64,000 nt of DNA from Bacteroidota bacterium (GCA_024279425.1 JAJRRO010000037.1:62001-126000), one strand, 5' to 3'. Counted from the first letter of the stretch, positions 36,338 to 44,957 are shown. The notes: a model not told the origin generated them from the letters alone. Numbers and translations are program-made.

Positions 36338-36413
36338 TAAAATTACGGAAAACATTACGTACGATTATATGATGTTTATCATTTTAGAAGTCTATTCGGC
36401 CATAATAACTTTT
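36338..36413. promoter_or_regulatory. FNR/CRP-type box between cls and trxB
   Basis: TGATGTTTATCA (36370-36381) has TAATTTTA 25 nt away on the minus strand (36345) for cls and TAACTTTT 25 nt away on the plus strand (36406) towards trxB. The spacing is one base longer than at the other sites. Confidence 0.55.
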
Positions 36414-36429
36414 TATAACTTTCAATGTA

Positions 36430-36456
36430 AGGTTTTTTACAAAAAACCTACTTTTG
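36430..36456 (+). promoter_or_regulatory. trxB promoter with overlapping palindrome
   Basis: AGGTTTTTT-AC-AAAAAACCT (36430-36449) is a perfect inverted repeat that runs into TACTTTTG (36449-36456), a consensus TAnnTTTG -7 element 29 nt before the trxB ATG. The palindrome could be an operator for a repressor or a structured leader; which one cannot be told. Confidence 0.5.
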
Positions 36457-36485
36457 CTTTATAAATTTTATAGAAGAATTTGAAT

Positions 36486-37451
36486 ATGTCTGAGAAAGTA
36501 GAACGAATAAAAACATTGATTATTGGGTCGGGACCAGCTGGTTATACAGCAGCGATTTATGCGGCAAGGGCCGACCTTAAACCCGTTGTTTATACCGGAA
36601 TGGAACCGGGAGGGCAATTGACCACAACTACCGAAGTCGATAATTTTCCGGGGTATCCTGAAGGTATTGATGGCCCAACCATGATGATACAATTGCAGCA
36701 ACAGGCCGAGCGTTTTGGGACAGAAGTACGTATAGGTATGGCGACTGCCGTTGAATTAAGCAATGAGGTTGGAGGTATACATAAGGTAACTGTAGACGAT
36801 GACAAGACCATAGAAGCTGAAACCATTATCATATCTACAGGAGCTACGGCCAAGTATTTGAATATACCCAGCGAGCAGCGATTAAGGGGAGGTGGAGTAT
36901 CTGCCTGTGCGGTTTGCGATGGTTTTTTCTATAAAGGTCAAGATGTCGCTATTGTAGGCGGTGGAGATACAGCAGCTGAAGAGGCTTCCTATTTGGCAAA
37001 TATTTGTAGTAAAGTGACCATGTTGGTTCGAAAGGATTATATGAGAGCTTCAAAAGCCATGCAGCATCGAGTGAATAGCCTTCCTAATTTGGAGGTTCGT
37101 TATAATACTCAGATTGATGAAGTATTGGGAGAGCAAGTTGTTGAAGGACTTAGAATGGTGAATAATCAAACCAATGAAAAAGAGGACATAGCCATTACAG
37201 GACTTTTCATTGCTATTGGCCATAAACCAAATACCGATATTTTTAAGGGCCAGCTTGATATGGATGAAACGGGTTATATCGTAACCCAAGGAAAATCGAC
37301 CCAAACGAATTTACCCGGTGTATTTGCTTGTGGTGATGCACAGGATAAGGAATATAGACAAGCTGTAACAGCAGCAGGTACTGGCTGTATGGCTGCTTTG
37401 GATGCTGAACGTTATTTAGCAACGGTTGAGTCGCCTGAAGAAGTAGCTTAA
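36486..37451 (+). CDS. trxB: Thioredoxin reductase
   Basis: 321 aa from ATG 36486; a TTG two codons upstream is in frame. The FAD motif is GSGPAG at 14-19, the redox pair C141-A-V-C144 is followed by the NADPH loop GGGDTAAEEA, and the C-terminal FAD contact is GVFACGDAQD then RQAVTAAGTGCMAAL. It reduces thioredoxin with NADPH in the cytoplasm. The gene ends just before a strong terminator. Confidence 0.96.
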   Translation: MSEKVERIKTLIIGSGPAGYTAAIYAARADLKPVVYTGMEPGGQLTTTTEVDNFPGYPEGIDGPTMMIQLQQQAERFGTEVRIGMATAVELSNEVGGIHKVTVDDDKTIEAETIIISTGATAKYLNIPSEQRLRGGGVSACAVCDGFFYKGQDVAIVGGGDTAAEEASYLANICSKVTMLVRKDYMRASKAMQHRVNSLPNLEVRYNTQIDEVLGEQVVEGLRMVNNQTNEKEDIAITGLFIAIGHKPNTDIFKGQLDMDETGYIVTQGKSTQTNLPGVFACGDAQDKEYRQAVTAAGTGCMAALDAERYLATVESPEEVA

Positions 37452-37471
37452 AGTATAGCTTGAGTGTAATC

Positions 37472-37508
37472 AAATAAAAAACCGCGGTATGGCTGCGGTT
37501 TTTTATTT
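37472..37508. terminator. Bidirectional terminator between trxB and the 37523 gene
   Basis: A 14-bp perfect stem (AAATAAAAAACCGC and its complement) with a 9-nt loop gives a GC-based hairpin with A-tracts and T-tracts on both sides, so it can end both convergent transcripts. Confidence 0.9.
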
Positions 37509-37522
37509 GATGCTATGTGGGC

Positions 37523-37993
37523 TTAATCAATTCGTAAATAGTTTTCAGAAAAAGTTCTATTCCCTTCTTCATCCAAGGTTATTTGACTATAGGTGTCATC
37601 ACCCAACCACAATTCAAATACAAAGTTGCGTAATGTGTCTAGGTTAGACATCATACCTGCATCACCATATTCTATTGATTCCATTAATTCGTTGCCTGAT
37701 AACCTATAGGTGCCATACCCAAACCTCCCTACGACGTTATTACCATCCGCATCTTTAGTATCCTTAGCGGTGGTACGAGACCACATGACCTTGCCGTTGT
37801 AATACATTTTAACCTGTCGGTAACCGACATCAATTGGCACAGTATCACTAATTTCTTGACCATCGAAGTTATAAAAATGTTGGAGTTCCCAAGTACCTTC
37901 TATAGTATGCATCATATCAGGTTTTGATGATGTAATTCCAATCGCAGAGATTAAAATCAACATTAAGAAAACTAAACCAAGTATTTTTTTCAT
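37523..37993 (-). CDS. Secreted lipocalin-like hypothetical protein
   Basis: 156 aa with an N-terminal signal peptide (ILGLVFLMLILISAIGIT) without a lipobox Cys. The mature part starts IEGTWELQHFYNFDGQEI and has alternating strands, including KMYYNGKVMWSR and FELWLGDDTYSQITLD. The opening G-x-W and the strand pattern suggest a small lipocalin-like barrel. It is monocistronic and convergent with trxB. No function is recognised. Confidence 0.65.
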   Translation of the reverse strand: MKKILGLVFLMLILISAIGITSSKPDMMHTIEGTWELQHFYNFDGQEISDTVPIDVGYRQVKMYYNGKVMWSRTTAKDTKDADGNNVVGRFGYGTYRLSGNELMESIEYGDAGMMSNLDTLRNFVFELWLGDDTYSQITLDEEGNRTFSENYLRID

Positions 37994-38110
37994 AGTGTAT
38001 ATTTTAGATATGTTAATATATTTAACAAAAGTTACAAAAAATTATGTTAAAAACATAAAATATAAAACATATTATCATGGATATGTTAATTAAAAAAAAG
38101 GTTGTTTGAA

Positions 38111-39163
38111 TCAATCTAAAAAGTACTTGTTAACGGCTCTTGCAAGTAATTTTATGTCGTCCTGCGTGTGATGGCTACTGACAACGATACGGCTCATTAA
38201 AGAAGCACTTTCTTCTGGATAATTAAAATTTGAAAGAATGATTCTTTTTTTCTCAAGGAATCTCGTCAAATGAGGGTCTTGAAATGAAAATGAAGGGTGC
38301 CCCTGTATTGTACTGAAGTAGGATATATTTTGAACGGAGCTTTTAAACAATTCTATATTTTTTAGGAGAAGTTCTCTTTTTGTTTTGTATATGGCCTGAC
38401 TCTCAATGAATGTGGCAACGTTAGCGGGAGAGGCTGGACTTGCCCCACCAAAAAAAACGGTTTTTTTAAATTGTTGAATACGGGTGGTATTACCGAAAAC
38501 AGCCCCTGCCTGTATACCATAACTTTTGCCCAAAGAGCAACATACGATCAGTTCTTTAGTTTTGAATTGGTTTAGGATATTATAGGCTCCCTCTCCACTT
38601 TTACCAATAATCCCGATGCCATGGGAATCATCAACGATCAAGATCAATTTATCCAAGGGTAAGGGCTGTAGACCTTCAAATTTGGGATAATTACATCCTT
38701 TAAAATCTATGGAATCCAAAAAAACCACGGGGATACTAGTTTTTGATGAAGACAAATGCTTGTGAACAGCCTCGCTTAAATCGTGAAAGTTGGTAAAAGG
38801 TGTATGGGAATTGTTATATAAGGCTGAATGGGTATTGGGTGCATAAAAAAACTCGTAGCGCGGTGTACTGAAATGCCCCGCTACAAATTGCCCGGCCAAA
38901 TAACCAGAAGATAGGGTTAGGGCTGCACCACATCCCACGATTTTTGCCAATTGCTTTTCAGTTTCTTCAAATACGGACAACCTTATATTTGAATTTCTGG
39001 AAGCACCATAGTTGGTTCCATATTTTTTAATATTCTTTATTAAAATGTTTTGGAACCCTTCGTCAGTTTGCAGTCCCAAATAGGAGGTTCCCCCAAAGTA
39101 TAGGTACTTTCTACCTTGAAGGGTCAATTCACGACCTGGAAATTCATCTATATAGTGGGCCAT
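38111..39163 (-). CDS. PLP-dependent alpha-oxoamine synthase family enzyme (BioF/KBL-like)
   Basis: 350 aa, slightly short for the family (about 390) because the N-terminal arm is missing. Motifs are FGGTSYLGL, the cofactor site DDSHGIGIIG (Asp and His) and the Schiff-base Lys in SLGKSYGIQAGAVFG. Such enzymes condense an amino acid with an acyl-CoA or run the reverse, but the substrate is not evident. Its start codon overlaps the stop of the dipeptide epimerase (TAATG), so the pair is translationally coupled, which hints at amino-acid or murein-peptide metabolism. Confidence 0.8.
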   Translation of the reverse strand: MAHYIDEFPGRELTLQGRKYLYFGGTSYLGLQTDEGFQNILIKNIKKYGTNYGASRNSNIRLSVFEETEKQLAKIVGCGAALTLSSGYLAGQFVAGHFSTPRYEFFYAPNTHSALYNNSHTPFTNFHDLSEAVHKHLSSSKTSIPVVFLDSIDFKGCNYPKFEGLQPLPLDKLILIVDDSHGIGIIGKSGEGAYNILNQFKTKELIVCCSLGKSYGIQAGAVFGNTTRIQQFKKTVFFGGASPASPANVATFIESQAIYKTKRELLLKNIELFKSSVQNISYFSTIQGHPSFSFQDPHLTRFLEKKRIILSNFNYPEESASLMSRIVVSSHHTQDDIKLLARAVNKYFLD

Positions 39164-40173
39164 TATATAAGGGTTATACCGCTACCTCCCAATTTCGGGA
39201 ATATCAAATTACCATTTTCATTTATGCGAACCCCGTTGGCGATGTCTTCTTTTAAGAGCATAGCCCCATCCATGTCTACATAATCTAATTGCGGTACTAA
39301 TTGGGCAATGGCCGAAATACCTACCGTTGATTCTGTCATGCAGCCCACCATTACCTTTATGCCCATTGCCTTGGCCTTTTTTATCATTCTCAAGGCCGGG
39401 GTCAAGCCACCGCATTTAGTCAGTTTAATGTTGATACCGTTAAAGTGTAATCCACATTTTTCAACATCGTCTTCCACGATACAGCTTTCATCGGCTATAA
39501 CGGGTAGGGCACAATGGTGCATAACTTGTTCCATACCCTCCCAGTCATTGGCTTTTAAGGGTTGCTCCAAGAATTCTACACCCAAACCTTTAAGTTGAGG
39601 TGCATTGGCAATGGTTTCCTTGGCGGTCCATCCACAATTGGCATCTATTCTAAAAATCGAATCGGTATGTTTCCGCAGTTCTTTAATAATCTCCAAATCG
39701 TTCTCTGTACCCAGTTTTATTTTATATATGGGCCATGGTTTTTCCTTCATTTTTGCCACCATGCTATCAATATCAGCTATGCCGATGGTGTAGTTGGTAG
39801 TGGGGTATTGGTCTATATTTGTTTTCCATAGCTCATATAATGATTTTCCGAGTAGTTTTCCATAGAGGTCATGTGCAGCCAGGTCCAATGCACATATTGA
39901 AAAATTACTCAATCCTCTTTGCTGTAAGTACTGGTGGAAAATCTCTGGGGACGTAAAAGTATAAGATTCAATATCATTTCTAACGCCCTCAATTTCGGCA
40001 ATCATGCTTTCAGCTGTAATTTTGTAGTAAGGGTTTGATGTGGCCTCACCATATCCGGTTTTTCCATGTAATGAAAGACCAACGATCAAAGTATTCTGAA
40101 AGTCATGGGATTCCCGAGAAATGCTAAACGTATGCTTTAGGGCGAGTGTAAACTTTTTTAGACTTATTTGCAT
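39163..40173 (-). CDS. L-Ala-D/L-Glu (dipeptide) epimerase, enolase superfamily
   Basis: 336 aa from ATG 40173; the frame is open 27 codons further upstream but that extension has no domain support and enters a repeat. Muconate-lactonizing-type catalytic residues are seen: KxK in YKIKLGT, the metal ligands Asp in RIDANCGW, Glu in EFLEQPLK and Asp in VIADES, and the opposite Lys in NIKLTKCGG. It epimerises dipeptides such as L-Ala-D-Glu released from murein, in the cytoplasm. It is the first gene of a two-gene operon with an alpha-oxoamine synthase. Confidence 0.9.
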   Translation of the reverse strand: MQISLKKFTLALKHTFSISRESHDFQNTLIVGLSLHGKTGYGEATSNPYYKITAESMIAEIEGVRNDIESYTFTSPEIFHQYLQQRGLSNFSICALDLAAHDLYGKLLGKSLYELWKTNIDQYPTTNYTIGIADIDSMVAKMKEKPWPIYKIKLGTENDLEIIKELRKHTDSIFRIDANCGWTAKETIANAPQLKGLGVEFLEQPLKANDWEGMEQVMHHCALPVIADESCIVEDDVEKCGLHFNGINIKLTKCGGLTPALRMIKKAKAMGIKVMVGCMTESTVGISAIAQLVPQLDYVDMDGAMLLKEDIANGVRINENGNLIFPKLGGSGITLI

Positions 40174-40200
40174 GCAACAATTATTTCTACGAATATAAAA

Positions 40201-40288
40201 AGACCTATCAGGTTTCCAAAACCGGACAGGTATAAAATCAAGCCTGGATTCCAAAAGACCTGACAGGTTTTCAAAACCTGTCAGGTCT
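40201..40288. repeat. Two copies of a REP-like palindrome
   Basis: The distal copy (40256-40288) is a 33-bp inverted repeat with 15-bp perfect arms (AGACCTGACAGGTTT) and loop TCA. The proximal copy (40201-40233) has the same layout with several mismatches. I recall this GACCTGACAGG/CCTGTCAGGTC hairpin as frequent in intergenic DNA of Flavobacteriia. It lies between the convergently read DUF2807 end and the epimerase start, on the 5' side of the latter. Confidence 0.85.
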
Positions 40289-40318
40289 AATTCTAAATTT
40301 TGTTTTAGCTAGCAAGAA

Positions 40319-41050
40319 TCAATTTTTATGCACACTACCGGAAACCGATTTTTTTTTGGTAACGCTTGCTTCTCCTGAATAGGAAATGTTTCCGCCACTA
40401 CTGGCATCGGCAGTCAAGGATTCAGAAACATTTACCGATAGGTTACCACCGCTGCTGGCGGCAGCTTGGCATATTTTGGAAATTAATTTTTTGGCATTGA
40501 TATTTGCACCTGAACTGGCGTCAATAAAAACCGTATTGGCATCTCCGGACAGATTCAAATTTGCACCACTGCTGGCATCAATTTCTACCTCGTTGGCTAC
40601 CATTTCAATTTGAAGCATTGCCCCGCTGCTAGCATCAATTTCTAGTTTGTCAGCTTCAACAATGTTCTCGGTACTTAATTGTGCGCCACTAGAGCTTCTT
40701 AAACCGGTTACTTCCGGTAAGGTAACATAGATATTTTTTGTGGCCCTACCAATATTCTCAATGGCATGGATTCGAAGTCTATCATTTTTGATATCGGTGG
40801 CAATAAGGTCAATGATATTTTCATCGGCCTCAACGGTAATCTCAAATTCGTCCCCATCGGTTACATAAACGTTCAGCCCTTCCGAAGCAGATACTACGGT
40901 AAAGTCACTTGTTATTTCTCTCGTTTCATTGGTTACGACTCCGTTGCCTTTTTTGCCACTTCCGAAGTCTCCGAAGTTGATTCCAAATCCGCAGGAAGAT
41001 AGAAATAAGGTTAAGATCAATGCGATTGTAATTCTTACAAGTGTTGTCAT
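40319..41050 (-). CDS. DUF2807 (putative auto-transporter adhesin head, GIN) lipoprotein
   Basis: 243 aa from ATG 41050; a TTG eight codons upstream is in frame. The lipobox LSSC gives Cys20. The mature chain is a right-handed beta-helix-like series of about 20-residue repeats, each with ASSGA or ASSGG (for example EIDASSGANLNL and TADASSGGNISYSG). It probably sits on the cell surface or in the periplasm. It ends a group with PadR and PspC genes on the same strand (135 nt downstream of the latter). Confidence 0.88.
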   Translation of the reverse strand: MTTLVRITIALILTLFLSSCGFGINFGDFGSGKKGNGVVTNETREITSDFTVVSASEGLNVYVTDGDEFEITVEADENIIDLIATDIKNDRLRIHAIENIGRATKNIYVTLPEVTGLRSSSGAQLSTENIVEADKLEIDASSGAMLQIEMVANEVEIDASSGANLNLSGDANTVFIDASSGANINAKKLISKICQAAASSGGNLSVNVSESLTADASSGGNISYSGEASVTKKKSVSGSVHKN

Positions 41051-41185
41051 GATTGTTTTTTTTAGTTCGCCCAAAAGGGCAAGTTGATAGTGTTTAATGA
41101 TTGAATAAAATTCCTTTTTTTATGGCTTTTAAACCAGATTTATTAACCCAACTGTTGATTATATGGTCTGGGTTGTTAGATACAA

Positions 41186-43030
41186 TTAATTCGGTACATT
41201 GGTAATGACCACGCCATCCTCATCAATGTTTATTTTTAAGGTCTCAGCATCTTCATTGAGGTCAATATTCAAGACTTCACCATCAGTATCATCTCCTGCC
41301 TTGATTTTGACTCCATTCTCATCTATTTTCATTTTAAAAGAATCCCCGTTACTCTTAATGTCAATGTCTATTCCATCCTCATTGATGATGACGTGATTGT
41401 TTTCCCCCTCATTATCGTCTTCAATGATTTCTGGGCAATCTTGGCATTTAAGCTCTCCGTCAGACCCCATAAGCCAAATATGGTCGGGAACATCACAGCG
41501 TCCCATATCCCTATCATTTCTTATTCTCATTCCCAATCTTGTTCCCAATCCTACGCACCCCAATGAATCATCCAATAGGATGATTTTATCCTTAGGTATA
41601 AAAAGGGTGACCCAGACTTCCTGGTCGCGGAACTTATTGCTCATCGAAGTGGTCAAAAAATTGTCTAAAACAATTGTGTTTCCTTCCACGGCATATGAGT
41701 ATTCAATGTTTCCGGCAATTTCCTTGGCCTCGCCAAAGGAGCCGCCATCAGCATCTTTTCTGACCTTTATTCTGATAATACTATCTTTCGATTTTTTTAA
41801 TGAAAGACGTACGTCATCAGATACCAATATCTCCTCTCCATTATCCGAGGAAGTTACCATAACCCCATCAATGGCCATATCCCCCCTTTTCTCAAAATAC
41901 TCCGACGAATTCATACGTATCTGCAAGGTGTCTGAAGGAACCTCAAATTTAATGGTGTTCTCTGTAGCAACACTGTCTGAATAGGCATGGGCAGAAGCCT
42001 GTTTTATCCCCAATACGATCAAGGTTATCAATGAGATCAACCAAAGTCCTAGTAAGGAGAACTTAGCTATGTTCCCGATAGAGTTTAGGTTGTTCACCAA
42101 TATTTTTAGCCCCAAATACAGTAAGAAAAAGAATGGAATGCCCACAACGAAAAAGGCTAATAATGAAACCACCCAAACCGGTGCACTTGTGGAATTTACC
42201 ATATTGTAAAAATCAACTCCGGGTATATGGATCATATCCAACACCCCTACAGTGAATAGGCCAACAAATAGTCCAATGAGTGTCGCGGCACCCGTGATTA
42301 TCAGTATGATTCCAATAAACTTTCCAAAAACCTTAAAAAGGAACATGATAACGTCACCTAGGGTATCGAAAAAAGTCTTACCACTGCTTTTTACCTTATC
42401 ACCCATTTTTTCGTAGTCAACACTTTTGACCTTATCAGCAACGTCGTCAAACCCTTCTTTCACTTTACGTTCTATATTGCTGATATTCACCGGCTTTCCC
42501 CCCATATCCAATTTTTGGGAGGTGGTTACGGCCTCTGGGACCAAAATCCATAAAAGAATATAGGCTACGAATCCAAATCCGGTCGTAAGTGCCAAAATGA
42601 TGAATATGATTCGAATCCAAAGGGCGTCAAAACCGAGATAATGTTCCAAACCGGAACAGACGCCACCAATGTATTTATGCTCAATATCCCGATACAATTT
42701 TTTAACGCTACTTTTTGTTGCTGTTTTTTGGGATTTGGTTTTGGGCTCATCATCAAAAATGTCTTCATCGATCATGTAATCCTCAGGTTGCCCCATAATG
42801 GAAATAACTTCGTCCACTTCTTTTAGGGTGATTACCTGACGCTCGTTTTCCAGTTTTTCATAGAAAAGTTCTGCAATGCGCGCTTCAATATCCGCTAAGA
42901 TTTCATCGTTCCCTGGTGTGTTGGCGAACGACCGTTTAATGGCTTCCAAATAACGACGCATTTTGTTGTACGCTCCCTCGTCTATATGAAAGAGTGTATT
43001 CGCGAGATTTATATTTACTGTCTTGTTCAT
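41186..43030 (-). CDS. PspC-domain membrane protein
   Basis: 614 aa. Residues 1-90 form a helical HAAS-like domain (EGAYNKMRRYLEAIKRSF). A PspC domain with the motif YIGGVCSGLEHYLG and two membrane helices occupies about 108-172. Three more hydrophobic segments lie near 230-260, 285-310 and 320-345, and the rest is an acidic, repetitive DUF2807-like tail rich in DEDG (INEDGIDIDIKSNG and similar). It is an inner-membrane protein, probably in envelope-stress signalling. It starts 4 nt after the PadR regulator. Confidence 0.88.
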   Translation of the reverse strand: MNKTVNINLANTLFHIDEGAYNKMRRYLEAIKRSFANTPGNDEILADIEARIAELFYEKLENERQVITLKEVDEVISIMGQPEDYMIDEDIFDDEPKTKSQKTATKSSVKKLYRDIEHKYIGGVCSGLEHYLGFDALWIRIIFIILALTTGFGFVAYILLWILVPEAVTTSQKLDMGGKPVNISNIERKVKEGFDDVADKVKSVDYEKMGDKVKSSGKTFFDTLGDVIMFLFKVFGKFIGIILIITGAATLIGLFVGLFTVGVLDMIHIPGVDFYNMVNSTSAPVWVVSLLAFFVVGIPFFFLLYLGLKILVNNLNSIGNIAKFSLLGLWLISLITLIVLGIKQASAHAYSDSVATENTIKFEVPSDTLQIRMNSSEYFEKRGDMAIDGVMVTSSDNGEEILVSDDVRLSLKKSKDSIIRIKVRKDADGGSFGEAKEIAGNIEYSYAVEGNTIVLDNFLTTSMSNKFRDQEVWVTLFIPKDKIILLDDSLGCVGLGTRLGMRIRNDRDMGRCDVPDHIWLMGSDGELKCQDCPEIIEDDNEGENNHVIINEDGIDIDIKSNGDSFKMKIDENGVKIKAGDDTDGEVLNIDLNEDAETLKINIDEDGVVITNVPN

Positions 43031-43033
43031 TAC

Positions 43034-43369
43034 TTACTGTTTTTTGTTGTTGGTTACCACCTTAGTGGCCATTCTTAATTCGTCCCAGGTACTGTCTAAT
43101 TCCTTCAGGAACAATTTACCCGTTTCGGTCAACGTATAATATTTTCGTGGCGGTCCTGAAGTCGACTCCTCCCAACGATAGTTGAGCAGGCCGGCATTCT
43201 TTAACCTTGTCAGCAAGGGATAAATGGTCCCTTCTACTACGAGCATCCTTGCGTCTTTTAGGGTGCCAAGAATCTCTGAGGCATATTTGTCCTTCCCGTT
43301 AAGAATGGAAAGTATGCAGTATTCCAAAACCCCCTTGCGCATTTGTGCCTTTGTGTTTTCTACATTCAT
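43034..43369 (-). CDS. PadR family transcriptional regulator
   Basis: 111 aa, a winged helix of PadR type: RKGVLEYCILSILNGKDKYASEI, then VVEGTIYPLLTRLKNAGLL and the wing SGPPRKYYTLTETGKLFL. It has no long C-terminal dimerisation domain, as in the small PadR class. It is coupled to the PspC gene and probably represses this operon. Confidence 0.92.
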   Translation of the reverse strand: MNVENTKAQMRKGVLEYCILSILNGKDKYASEILGTLKDARMLVVEGTIYPLLTRLKNAGLLNYRWEESTSGPPRKYYTLTETGKLFLKELDSTWDELRMATKVVTNNKKQ

Positions 43370-43493
43370 AATTTCATGATTCTATTAATTTAACTGTTCG
43401 TTTTTCCTGTCCAGGATTTCTTTCAATTCGCGACATTTGATTAAGATGTTCTGAAACAAATTCAAGACAGGTTTTGATTGATGAATAAACCCT

Positions 43494-43550
43494 TTATTGG
43501 CATGATGAGTACCAAAGTCTATTGCTATGTTGGTGATTGATGGTTTTCAT
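43494..43550 (-). CDS. Very small ORF or decayed gene between DUF4870 and PadR
   Basis: The ATG overlaps the DUF4870 stop (TAATG) and opens an 18-codon frame. One frame over, an open stretch without a start runs from about 43545 to 43385 and ends with a helix-like QNILIKCRELKEILDRKN. The two parts may be one frame-shifted small gene. I do not recognise it. Confidence 0.25.
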   Translation of the reverse strand: MKTINHQHSNRLWYSSCQ

Positions 43551-44035
43551 TATTTTATAAATTTTATGGTGATAGGGTAGGTAAAGGTCTGCCCGTCATG
43601 GGTTCGTATCGTTGCCAAAATGGTATACACGATATTCACGATAAAAAGTCCTGCTTGGATCAACCCGGCAATACCAATAGGGAAAATCCATGAACGGAAA
43701 GGCAGATCACTAAAATCAAGATCAAAATTGAAGTTGTTATAGGTATTCAGGTTTTTTAGCCCAAAATGACCATGTTCAAAAATTTCAGGGATAAAACCTA
43801 GAAAAAATGGAATACTCACAATACCCAATACAATGGAATACAAAAGCATGCTAATCTGAAAGTTCAACGCTTGCTTGCCATTGTAATCAACAAACGCATA
43901 CTCCTTTTTGTTTGCCGTCCACAATACCAAGGGAAGAATAAAATTCCCGAACGGAATAAAGAACCTGCTAAAGGTCGACGCATGTATAATTGCGGATAAA
44001 TTTCTCTCGTGTTTTGTTAAGGTATCTTCCATCAC
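43550..44035 (-). CDS. DUF4870 (Tic20-like) membrane protein
   Basis: 161 aa with three hydrophobic segments. The typical opening is IHASTFSRFFIPFGNFILPLVLW, and the motif DYNGKQALNFQISMLLYSIV is shared by DUF4870 proteins. It ends with a short YPITIKFIK tail. It is an inner-membrane protein of unknown role, probably upstream in the PadR-PspC transcript. Confidence 0.85.
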   Translation of the reverse strand: MMEDTLTKHERNLSAIIHASTFSRFFIPFGNFILPLVLWTANKKEYAFVDYNGKQALNFQISMLLYSIVLGIVSIPFFLGFIPEIFEHGHFGLKNLNTYNNFNFDLDFSDLPFRSWIFPIGIAGLIQAGLFIVNIVYTILATIRTHDGQTFTYPITIKFIK

Positions 44036-44159
44036 ATGTTATTTTCTTATGCAAATATATAGTTAAAAGAAGGTACCATGCAACACATAGTACTGATATT
44101 TAACATTAAATTAACATTTATAATCTCGATTATTTTAGCTACTTTTAAATAAAATATTA

Positions 44160-44621
44160 ATGTTTATGGGCATTTCGGTACAAAAATACAATACATTCAC
44201 TTTTTTCAAATTGCCCGCCGCATGGTGGTGTGGCGTACGCCTAAAGTACATTGATAAGCGGAAAGCTATTGTTATCGTTACCCATAAATGGGCAAATCAG
44301 AACCCATTCAAGTCCATGTTTTGGGCTGTACAGGGCATGGCGGCTGAGTTTAGTACGGGTACCCTGGTCACAAATGAAATAAGGGAAAGCGGCAAAAATA
44401 TCTCAATGTTGGTAATGAACAATACCGCCAATTTTTCGAAAAAGGCGACGGGCAGAATTACTTTTACCTGCGAAGACGGACATCTTGTAAAAGAAGCATT
44501 GGATAAAACGATTGCCACGGGTGATGGCCAGACCCTTTGGATGAAATCTGTTGGGGTAAACGAAGACGGGGTAGTGGTGTCGACTTTTAAGTTCGAATGG
44601 ACGGTAAGGTTGAAGAGTTGA
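44160..44621 (+). CDS. DUF4442 (PaaI-like hot-dog) protein
   Basis: 153 aa; ATG 44166 is an alternative start. The sequence NTFTFFKLPAAWWCGVRLKYI, then NQNPFKSMFWAVQGMAAEFSTG and NNTANFSKKATGRITFTCEDG follows the DUF4442 family of hot-dog-fold thioesterase relatives. The central helix region with EFSTG sits where catalytic residues of acyl-CoA thioesterases lie, but activity is unproven. It is monocistronic and followed by repeat-rich DNA. Confidence 0.82.
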   Translation: MFMGISVQKYNTFTFFKLPAAWWCGVRLKYIDKRKAIVIVTHKWANQNPFKSMFWAVQGMAAEFSTGTLVTNEIRESGKNISMLVMNNTANFSKKATGRITFTCEDGHLVKEALDKTIATGDGQTLWMKSVGVNEDGVVVSTFKFEWTVRLKS

Positions 44622-44957
44622 TTTTTATTAGTTGACAGTTCTCAGTAGGCAGTAAACAGTAAACAGTGGACAGTGGACAGTTGACGGTTGACAGTTTTGA
44701 GTTCAGAGTTATTTGTCGGATGGCGCCCAAAAGCGTCGCCTTGAGTTCGGTTGAAGGGTTATTTCTTAGTTGGCAGTTTTGGGTTATAACCGAGGATGTC
44801 GTCCTGAGCGCGGTCAAAGGGTCATGAGGTGACAGTTTTCAGTGAGTAGTGAACAGTTGTTTATTGATAGAGTTTATTTTGAAGGAACTACTATTAGAAC
44901 TGTAACAAATCCTCTCAACTTTCAACTAACCACATATAAACCATAAACGAAACATAA
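44622..44957. repeat. Intergenic repeat cluster (336-nt gene-free stretch)
   Basis: 44630-44697 is a run of short direct repeats built on ACAGT (AAACAGT, GGACAGT, TTGACAG). Related words recur at 44770-44780 and 44829-44862. 44733-44758 and 44798-44821 are copies of the dispersed GTCCTGAGCGCAGTCGAAGGG-type element, the first more diverged. No gene is seen in this stretch. Confidence 0.8.

Noticed and set aside
17328-36413. Interpreting the stress island as a horizontally acquired mobile element
   Set aside because: No integrase, tRNA, attachment repeats or composition shift was visible.
44630-44697. Short direct repeats as a CRISPR array
   Set aside because: Unit length (6-8 nt), lack of unique spacers and no cas genes exclude it.
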